Shown here one piece after another: positions 7,307 through 14,072 of a DNA stretch of 64,000 bases (position 1 is its first letter; each line of letters begins with the position of its first letter). The notes under the pieces were generated by a model, which was given only the letters and a program-made list of their open reading frames with translations, was not told where the DNA came from and did no database searches. Made by a program: the position numbers and the translations under genes. This stretch comes from DASVBE01 sp963770375 (GTDB lineage Bacteria > Actinomycetota > Actinomycetes > Streptosporangiales > Streptosporangiaceae): NCBI GenBank assembly GCA_963770375.1, contig CAVYPM010000028.1, forward strand, positions 248,001 through 312,000, written 5' to 3'.

Positions 7307-9375
7307 CTAGCCAGCAGCCGGGCCCGGCGGCCAGTGACGGGGCGAACAGTGACGGGGCGGCCCGTGCTGGGGCGAGCAGCAACGGGGCGGGCGGCCGCGG
7401 GGCGGTGGAACGGGCCACCCCCAAGCGCGGTCTCGGGCCGGACCGGGCCACGATAGGGCGCGGCCCGGCCGCCTTCCTGAGCGGCCGGAGCACCGAGAAG
7501 TCCCTGGACTTCCGCGGGTCGAGCAAGCGGCTGCTGCGGGAGATGGCGCCCGAGCGGCTGCTCGCCGCCGGCGCGCTGCTGCTGGCCGTGGTCAACGTCG
7601 CGCTGACCGTGACCGGGCCGCGGCTGCTGGGCGAGGCCACGAACCTGATCTTCAGCGGGGTGATCTCCCAGAAGATCCCGGCCGGGACGACCAAGGCCGA
7701 GGTGATCGCCGGGCTGCAGCACGAAGGCAAGGGCAACCAGGCCGGGCTGATCCAGTCGCTGCCGCTGCACCCCGGGCAGGGCGTCGACTTCGACGCGCTG
7801 GGCCGTCTGCTGGTCATCGTGCTGGCCCTGTACGCCGCCGCGTCGGTGGCCGCGCTGTTCCAGGGCCGGGTCACCACCACGATCGTGCAGCGGCTGGTGT
7901 TCCGGATGCGCGCGGACGTGCAGGCCAAGCTGGCCCGGCTGCCGCTGCGGTACTTCGACGCGCAGCCCCGCGGGGAGATCCTGTCCCGGGTCACCAACGA
8001 CATCGACAACCTGGCCCAGTCGCTGCAGCAGACGCTCAGCCAGGTGGTCACCTCGGTGCTGACCATCGTCGGCGTGCTCTTCGTGATGTTCCTGATCTCC
8101 CCGCTGCTGGCGCTGATCGCGCTGGTCACGGTGCCGGTCTCGGTGTTCACGGTGACCAAGATCGGCAAGCGGGCGCAGCCGCAGTTCGTCCGGCAGTGGT
8201 CCACCACCGGCAAGCTGAACGGGCACATCGAGGAGATGTTCACCGGGCACGAGCTGGTGACCGCGTACGGCCGCACCCGCGAGTCGATGGACGTCTTCGA
8301 CGCCTACAACGACAGGCTGTACACGGCCAGCTTCCGGGCCCAGTTCATCTCCGGCACGATCCAGCCGGTGATGGTGTTCCTCGGCAACATCAACTACGTG
8401 CTGATCGCGGTGACCGGGGCGCTGCAGGTGGCCAGCGGATCACTGTCGCTGGGCGCGGTGCAGGCGTTCATCCAGTACTCCCGGCAGTTCAGCCAGCCGA
8501 TGGCCCAGGTGGCCAGCATGGCCAACCTGCTGCAGTCCGGGATCGCCTCGGCCGAGCGGGTGTTCGCGCTGCTCGACGCGGACGAGCAGGAAAGCGACCC
8601 GGCGGAGCCGGCCCAGCCGGCCGGGGTGCAGGGCCGGGTCGAGTTCCGGCACGTGTCGTTCCGCTACGACCCGGACATCCCGCTGATCGAGGACCTGTCG
8701 CTGACCGTCGAGCCGGGCCAGACCGTGGCCATCGTCGGGCCGACAGGCGCGGGCAAGACCACGCTGGTCAACCTGCTGATGCGGTTCTACGAGGTGACCG
8801 GCGGCCAGATCACCCTGGACGGCGTCGACATCGCCGCGATGACCCGGGCCGAGCTGCGCGGCCTGACCGGGATGGTGCTGCAGGACGCCTGGCTGCGGCA
8901 GGCCTCGATCGCCGACAACATCGCCTACGGGCTGCCCGGCGCCACCCGCGAGCAGGTCATCGAGGCGGCGAAGGCCACCTACGTGGACCGGTTCGCGCGG
9001 TCCCTGCCGGACGGCTACGACACGGTGCTGGACGAGGACAGCGCCGGGGTGAGCGCGGGGGAGCGGCAGCTCATCACGATCGCCCGGGCGTTCCTGGCCC
9101 GGCCGGCCATCCTCATCCTGGACGAGGCGACCAGCTCCGTGGACACCCGCACCGAGGTGCTCATCCAGCACGCGATGAACTCGCTGCGCCGCGGCCGGAC
9201 CAGCTTCGTGATCGCGCACCGGCTGTCCACGATCCGGGACGCCGACCTGATCCTGGTCATGGAGTCCGGGCAGATCGTCGAGCAGGGCACGCACGACAGC
9301 CTTCTCACCGCGGGCGGCGCCTACGCCCGGCTGTACGCCGCCCAGTTCGCGCACGCGCTGGCGGGCGCGGACTAA
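7303..9375 (+). CDS. ABC exporter, ATP-binding/permease subunit (catalytic partner)
   Basis: Second half of the heterodimer, 690 residues. The N-terminal ~60 residues are low-complexity (SDGAN SDGAA repeats). The membrane domain follows, with a long first extracellular loop (KIPAGTTKAEVIAGLQHEG region), then the nucleotide-binding domain. Walker A is GPTGAGKTT, Walker B LILDEATSSVD with the catalytic Glu present, and the H-loop AHRLST is intact. The signature VSAGERQLI replaces LSGGQ, as in the consensus-ATPase partner of LmrCD-like pairs. The GTG start lies within the stop of the upstream gene, so the two are translated together and probably assemble 1:1. Confidence 0.92.
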   Translation: MTSQQPGPAASDGANSDGAARAGASSNGAGGRGAVERATPKRGLGPDRATIGRGPAAFLSGRSTEKSLDFRGSSKRLLREMAPERLLAAGALLLAVVNVALTVTGPRLLGEATNLIFSGVISQKIPAGTTKAEVIAGLQHEGKGNQAGLIQSLPLHPGQGVDFDALGRLLVIVLALYAAASVAALFQGRVTTTIVQRLVFRMRADVQAKLARLPLRYFDAQPRGEILSRVTNDIDNLAQSLQQTLSQVVTSVLTIVGVLFVMFLISPLLALIALVTVPVSVFTVTKIGKRAQPQFVRQWSTTGKLNGHIEEMFTGHELVTAYGRTRESMDVFDAYNDRLYTASFRAQFISGTIQPVMVFLGNINYVLIAVTGALQVASGSLSLGAVQAFIQYSRQFSQPMAQVASMANLLQSGIASAERVFALLDADEQESDPAEPAQPAGVQGRVEFRHVSFRYDPDIPLIEDLSLTVEPGQTVAIVGPTGAGKTTLVNLLMRFYEVTGGQITLDGVDIAAMTRAELRGLTGMVLQDAWLRQASIADNIAYGLPGATREQVIEAAKATYVDRFARSLPDGYDTVLDEDSAGVSAGERQLITIARAFLARPAILILDEATSSVDTRTEVLIQHAMNSLRRGRTSFVIAHRLSTIRDADLILVMESGQIVEQGTHDSLLTAGGAYARLYAAQFAHALAGAD
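7333..7407 (+). repeat. 15-bp degenerate tandem repeat in ABC subunit N-terminus
   Basis: Five 15-bp units of the pattern AGTGACGGGGCGAAC encode SDGAN, SDGAA, RAGAS, SNGAG and GRGAV. They lie before the first membrane helix, in a region absent from most homologues. Confidence 0.8.
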
Positions 9376-9379
9376 GCCG

Positions 9380-9421
9380 GGGCGGGCTGACCCGGGCAGG
9401 CTGACCCGGGCAGGCTGACCA
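9380..9421. repeat. 14-bp tandem repeat, three copies, intergenic
   Basis: Three head-to-tail units of GGGCAGGCTGACCC (first copy GGGCGGGCTGACCC, last ending A) start 5 bp after the ABC stop. The 14-bp unit is not a multiple of three, unlike the arrays inside genes. Function unknown. Confidence 0.85.
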
Positions 9422-9518
9422 GGAAATTGCGCGGGACTGCGGGTATCTGGACCGCGGGTCATTCCTCCTGTCCGTCACTGGCCTGCCCGGCCAGCGACCC
9501 GAGACGGGGGAAAAGAAC

Positions 9519-10844
9519 ATGCCCATCACCGAGCCCACATCACTGAAAGCCGCCGGCTGCTGTCCCACGCTCAGCCCCTGCGGCTCCTGCGACGAGCTGG
9601 ACTTCATCTACCGGATGCCGTTCCCCACCGTGGTGCAGCTCCCCGGCGGGGGACAGCAGACCGTCCCGGTGGAGGTCACCATGCGGTTCCGGCTGGAGCG
9701 CTGCGCCGGCCCGCTCACGCTGGGCGACATCCTCTACTCCACCACTCTGCAGCCCGGCGAGCAGGTGCGGCTGGCCAGCAGCGACCGGCACACCCGGTTC
9801 TCCTTCGACAGCGACACGCAGCTGTCGTCCCGCCAGTACACGACCTCGGAAGAGTCCTTTTACCTGGCCGGGATGGCGCAGGCGGCCAGCAGCCTGTCGG
9901 TGGTCAGCGGCGGCGCCCAGTCGTCGACCTTCCACGACTCGTCCACCAGCGGCGGCGGGTCAGCCGGCCTGGACCTCGGGATCTTCAGCATCGGCGGCTC
10001 GCTGTCGGGCAGCTCCTACAACGCCCAGTCGGCCAGTACCTTCGCCAGCTTCCTGTCCCAGCACGCCGAGTCGTCCAGCCGGCAGGTCGAGGCCGGCGTG
10101 CACGCCACCGCCTCCACCTCGATCGGCGAGGTCGCGACCCGCAGCCACGCCCAGGGCGAGTCGGAGGACCAGTACGAGTCCGCGTCCCGGACGTTCAGCA
10201 ACCAGAACCGCTGCCGGGCGGTGACGTACCTGTTCTACCGGATCGACAAGTGCACGACGGTGCGGTTCTTCCTGGCTTCTGTGGACCGGCGGGTCGACGA
10301 CCCGGCCGCGCCGACCGGCGTCACGCTGCAGCCCGGCCCGCCGCCGCGCAACGTGGCCATCATCCCGGACGGGGTCCTGGGCACCAGCGCGAAGCGGCTC
10401 CAGGTGGCCGAGCGGGTCAACCAGAGCATCCCGGCGGAGCAGGGCGGTCAGGCCGGCCTGACCGGGGCCGTGCTCCTGCGTCCCGTGTTCCCGGCGGGCC
10501 AGGCGCCGATCCCGGCTGCGGTGCAGGCCGCGGCGCTGGCCCAGGTCACCGCGGAACTCGTGGAGGAAGGCCTGATCGACAAGGACGGGCAGGTCACCAA
10601 GCAGGCCCAGGAGCGGCTGGGCTGGAAGCGGGAGTTCCGGCTGCCGACCCCGGGCGTGATCGTGAAGGGCTGCCTGGACGACTGCAGCACCTGCGAGCCG
10701 GCCAGGGAGAAGGAGATCGAGCTCGAGCTGGCCCGCAAGGAGCTGGAGAACGAGCTGCTCAAGCGCCGGATCGCGCTGCTGGACAAGGAGCAGGAGTACC
10801 GCTGCTGCCCGGCGGGTGAGCAGGCGCAGCCCGCGGACGGGTGA
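9519..10844 (+). CDS. Uncharacterised Cys/Ser-rich protein
   Basis: 441 residues, family not recognised. A good ribosome-binding site (GGGGGAAAAGAAC) precedes the ATG. The N-terminus carries four closely spaced cysteines (AAGCCPTLSPCGSCDELDF) and the C-terminus mirrors them with CLDDCSTCEP and YRCCPAGEQ. Between these lie a beta-rich segment (LTLGDILYSTTLQPGEQVRL, SSDRHTRFSFDSD), a Ser/Gly-rich region and a second folded block. A charged coiled-coil (AREKEIELELARKELENELL) follows near the end. There is no signal peptide or membrane helix. The paired cysteine clusters could bind metal or crosslink. The gene converges on the protease operon, with a shared terminator between them. Confidence 0.75.
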   Translation: MPITEPTSLKAAGCCPTLSPCGSCDELDFIYRMPFPTVVQLPGGGQQTVPVEVTMRFRLERCAGPLTLGDILYSTTLQPGEQVRLASSDRHTRFSFDSDTQLSSRQYTTSEESFYLAGMAQAASSLSVVSGGAQSSTFHDSSTSGGGSAGLDLGIFSIGGSLSGSSYNAQSASTFASFLSQHAESSSRQVEAGVHATASTSIGEVATRSHAQGESEDQYESASRTFSNQNRCRAVTYLFYRIDKCTTVRFFLASVDRRVDDPAAPTGVTLQPGPPPRNVAIIPDGVLGTSAKRLQVAERVNQSIPAEQGGQAGLTGAVLLRPVFPAGQAPIPAAVQAAALAQVTAELVEEGLIDKDGQVTKQAQERLGWKREFRLPTPGVIVKGCLDDCSTCEPAREKEIELELARKELENELLKRRIALLDKEQEYRCCPAGEQAQPADG

Positions 10845-10875
10845 TCCCGGCGGAACGGGGTCACGGAACGGGGCA

Positions 10876-10911
10876 GCTGACCGCCGGCCGGGGATCCGGC
10901 CGGCGGTCAGC
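10876..10911. terminator. Strong hairpin between convergent genes
   Basis: A perfect 16-bp GC-rich inverted repeat (GCTGACCGCCGGCCGG and its complement) has a 4-nt GGAT loop. It lies midway between the stop at 10844 (+) and the stop at 10924 (-), so it probably terminates both transcripts. Confidence 0.75.
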
Positions 10912-10923
10912 GTGTGCCGGCGG

Positions 10924-13536
10924 TCAGCCGGAGCCGAAGCAGACGAAGGGGCTGAACGGCTCGGCGGCGGCCGCGGCGGCGAGGGCCTCGGCCGGGGCGG
11001 TCCCGGCCGCCAGGCGGCGGTGGTAGGCGGTCATCAGCCGGACCGGGGCGTCGTCCTGGACCCGGGCCACGCTGGCGATGACCGTCGCGGTCCCCGCGTA
11101 CAGCAGCGCCGCCGTGAAGCCGAGCAGCTCCCCGCCGGGCCGCACCTGGGCCCGGCCGATGTCGCAGGCCGACAGGATGACCTGCCGCGGCGCGGCGGCC
11201 AGCTGCTGCACGTCGTAGGCCATCAGCGGGCCGTCGGCCAGGTGCAGCCGGGAGAACAGGAAGTTCTCGCTGTCGTGGTAGCCGTGCGCGGCCAGGTGCG
11301 CGAGCGGGGCCCCGTCCAGGGCGCGCAGCGTGGCCGCCACCGTGGCGCCCGGCCCGGCCAGCACCCGGCCGCCCGGGTAGGCCGCGGCCAGCTCGGCGAT
11401 CTCCCGCTCGGCCTGGGGCAGGTCCGGGCCGGCCGCGAGCAGCACGGGGGCCGCGGCGGGGGACGGTGCAGCGGGGGATGGCGCGGCGGCGGGCTGCTGC
11501 CGTCGCTGTGCGGCCAGCCAGGCCGAGGCGGACGGGGTGACCGTCACCGGCCGCCCGTGCAGCCCGGGCAGCAGGCTCCACGGCACGCTGGCCAGGTCCC
11601 CGTGCGGGGCCAGGATCAGGCCGTCTGCGCCGCCGGCCACGGCCAGCAGCGGGGTGATGACCTCCGCGGCCAGGGTGGCCGCCTGGCGCCGGACCGAGTT
11701 CCTGATCACGTCGCCGAGACGGCCGGGCAGGCGGCGCCCGGCCAGCGTGTCCAGGTCGGCGGCCAGCCGCCGGGCCGCCTCGGCGGCGAGGCCGGCGTCG
11801 CCGAGCGGGATCAGCCGGGCTCCGCCGGGCGTGATCAGCACCGCGACCAGGCGGCCCTGCCGGGCCAGGACCGCGGCCAGGGCCTGGCCACGGCCGGCCA
11901 GGGCGGCCCGGACCTCGGCCAGGCCGGCCTGCGCGGTGGCGGCCCGGCCGGCCGGGCCGCTGGCCGCCCAGCTGCGCTCCCGGATCCGGCGCTGCAGGTC
12001 GGCCCGGCGGGCTGCGCGGCCCGGCCGGTCCGGCCGCCCGGCCAGCTCGGCCGCCCGGCTGAGCAGGCTGAGCTGCCGCAGTTCCGCCAGCCAGGCGGCG
12101 GCCTCCGGGTCGGCCGGCGGCCGCACCGGCCGGGCCCGGAAGGCCTGCGCCCGGGACCGCTCCAGCCAGGCGTACACCAGCGGGGCCGAGCCCCGGTCCA
12201 GGGCCAGCCGCAGCCCGGCGGCAGCCAGGTCAGCGCCGAGCGCCGCAGTGCCGGTCTGCAGGTCCACGCTGCCCATCCGGGCCCGGCGGGAGCCGACCAG
12301 GCCCAGCCCGGCCCGCAGTGCGGCCAGCGCCGCGCTGGGCCGGCCGTCCCGGCTGGCCAGCTCGGCCCGGGCCAGCCAGCGCAGCAGGCTGACCTCGAGG
12401 GGCAGCCGCGGCCCCCGGCCCTGCACGGTGACCATCCGCTGCCCCGCCTGCACCAGGCGGCCCGCCGTGACCAGCGCCCGGGCCCCGATCAGCTCGGCGG
12501 TGTCCGCGTCCCGGGCCAGGCCGCGGGCGCGCAGCCGGCCCGCCAGCTGCTGCGCCTCCGCGGCCACCCGGGCGCCGGTGGCCGGCGACAGCGCCCGGGC
12601 CCGCAGCCGGGTCAGCTCGGCCAGGCAGGCCCAGCTGTCGTTGCCCCGGCGGCGGGACCGCTGCTGCGCGGCCGTGGCCCAGCGGCGCGCCCCCGGCAGG
12701 TCGCCAAGGACCAGGGCGGCCTGGGCCCGGGCCAGCTCCGCCTCGGCCCGGTCCTGGTCCAGGTGCTGCCGCCGGAACGCCGCCAGCGCCCCGTCCAGTT
12801 CGCGGGCGGCGTCGCTGGCCAGCCCGGCGGCCAGCAGCGCCCGGGCCCGGTCGATGGCCAGCACCGGCAGGTTGCCGGGCGCGGCCTGGCCGTAGACCCC
12901 GGCCGCGGCACCGAACTGCCGCAGCGCGGCCGGGATGTCCCCGGCCAGCAGGTCGCAGTAGCCCAGGTTGTGCACGGCCTTGGCGCCGATCAGGTCCAGG
13001 CCCGCGGTGGCGGCCAGGTCGCCGCACGCGCCGAAGTCGGCTCGGGCCAGGCCCACGTGCCCGGCGCCCAGCTGCAGCACGCCCCGGTTCAGCAGGGCGC
13101 GGGCCAGGTGCGCCGGATCGGGGTAGCCCTGCAGCAGCGCGACCGCCTCGTCGAACAGGGCCAGCGCGTCCCCGCCGTGCCCGGTCCTGATCAGCAGCAG
13201 GCCGCGCTGGTAGCGCAGGATGCCGCGGTCGGCCGGGTCGGCCAGCCGCTCGGCCTGGTCGAGCAGCTGCCGCCCGTAGCCGGTGCGGCCCTGCTCGGCC
13301 TCGAAGTGGGCCAGGCTCAGCAGCATCCGGGCCGCCAGCGCCTGGTGCCCCGGCGGCACCGCGGCGGCCCGCGCGTCCAGCGGCGGCCCGTGCTCGTCCC
13401 AGCCGAGCGCCAGAAGGCCGGCCCGCAGCCGCCGGGCACCGGCCGCGGGCTGGCCGGCCGCGCCGGCCTGCACCGCGAGCCGGTGGGCCCGGCGGGCGAG
13501 ACGCTCGGCCCCGCCCGGTGGTGCTGTTACGGTCAT
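10924..13536 (-). CDS. TPR-CHAT domain protein (caspase-like protease)
   Basis: 870 residues. The first ~550 are an alpha-helical TPR solenoid (e.g. AHFEAEQGRTGYGRQLLDQA, RALLNRGVLQLGAGHVGLAR) that would bind a partner or substrate. The C-terminal ~300 residues form a CHAT domain. Its catalytic His lies in LAHLAAHGYHDSENF and its Cys in RQVILSACDIGRAQ, the His/Cys dyad of clan CD proteases related to caspases and separase. The protein is last in an operon after a subtilase-sigma fusion and a small protein, with a 26-bp gap. No export signal, so cytoplasmic. CHAT-TPR proteins are frequent in actinobacterial conflict and signalling loci; substrate unknown. Confidence 0.9.
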   Translation of the reverse strand: MTVTAPPGGAERLARRAHRLAVQAGAAGQPAAGARRLRAGLLALGWDEHGPPLDARAAAVPPGHQALAARMLLSLAHFEAEQGRTGYGRQLLDQAERLADPADRGILRYQRGLLLIRTGHGGDALALFDEAVALLQGYPDPAHLARALLNRGVLQLGAGHVGLARADFGACGDLAATAGLDLIGAKAVHNLGYCDLLAGDIPAALRQFGAAAGVYGQAAPGNLPVLAIDRARALLAAGLASDAARELDGALAAFRRQHLDQDRAEAELARAQAALVLGDLPGARRWATAAQQRSRRRGNDSWACLAELTRLRARALSPATGARVAAEAQQLAGRLRARGLARDADTAELIGARALVTAGRLVQAGQRMVTVQGRGPRLPLEVSLLRWLARAELASRDGRPSAALAALRAGLGLVGSRRARMGSVDLQTGTAALGADLAAAGLRLALDRGSAPLVYAWLERSRAQAFRARPVRPPADPEAAAWLAELRQLSLLSRAAELAGRPDRPGRAARRADLQRRIRERSWAASGPAGRAATAQAGLAEVRAALAGRGQALAAVLARQGRLVAVLITPGGARLIPLGDAGLAAEAARRLAADLDTLAGRRLPGRLGDVIRNSVRRQAATLAAEVITPLLAVAGGADGLILAPHGDLASVPWSLLPGLHGRPVTVTPSASAWLAAQRRQQPAAAPSPAAPSPAAAPVLLAAGPDLPQAEREIAELAAAYPGGRVLAGPGATVAATLRALDGAPLAHLAAHGYHDSENFLFSRLHLADGPLMAYDVQQLAAAPRQVILSACDIGRAQVRPGGELLGFTAALLYAGTATVIASVARVQDDAPVRLMTAYHRRLAAGTAPAEALAAAAAAEPFSPFVCFGSG

Positions 13537-13562
13537 CCGTCGGGCCGCCCCCTTCGTCAGGT

Positions 13563-14072
13563 TCAGAGGATGAGCTCCGGGGTGATCACGGCCCGCCCGC
13601 CGGCCGGCCCGGGCGACGCGGGCCGGACGGTCAGCTGGGCCCGCCCGCGCGGCACGCTGCCGAACGCGAACCGGCCGTCGTCGTCGGCGAGCACGGCCAG
13701 GGGCGGCCCGGCGGTGCTGACCTCCACCCGCCGCGGGGCCGGCGGGTCCAGCCAGCCGTCGAGCCGGGCCGTGCCGTCCGGGTTCGCGCCCACCCGGATC
13801 ATGACGACGAGGCTGTCGCTCTCGAACGTGATCGTCCGGCTGTGCTCCTCGCCGCGGACCGCGAGCACCGGCGCGTCGTCGTCCGCGGCCACCCGGGCCA
13901 TCTCGGTTTCCAGGTCGCGCAGCGCGAGGGCGAACCGGATCCGGCCGGGGAGGTCGGCCGGCATCGGGTCGGTTTCCTCGAAGAGCTGCCGGACCCGGCC
14001 CAGGATCGCGAAGTCGGTCTCGTCCGCCGGCTGGTTCGCCGTGGCCAGGCCGTCAGCCTCCGGGTTGTTCAT
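13563..14072 (-). CDS. Small sigma-associated protein with C-terminal beta domain
   Basis: 169 residues. The N-terminal half is acidic and helical (ILGRVRQLFEETDPMPADLP, ALALRDLETEMARVA). The C-terminal half resembles a carboxypeptidase-regulatory-like beta sandwich (PRRVEVSTAGPPLAVLADDD, GRFAFGSVPRGRAQLTV). It overlaps the end of the subtilase-sigma gene by 20 bases and precedes the CHAT gene, so all three are probably made together. Proteins of this shape often sit beside sigma factors in actinomycete CHAT loci. A regulatory (anti-sigma-like or scaffold) role is inferred, not shown. Confidence 0.65.
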   Translation of the reverse strand: MNNPEADGLATANQPADETDFAILGRVRQLFEETDPMPADLPGRIRFALALRDLETEMARVAADDDAPVLAVRGEEHSRTITFESDSLVVMIRVGANPDGTARLDGWLDPPAPRRVEVSTAGPPLAVLADDDGRFAFGSVPRGRAQLTVRPASPGPAGGRAVITPELIL

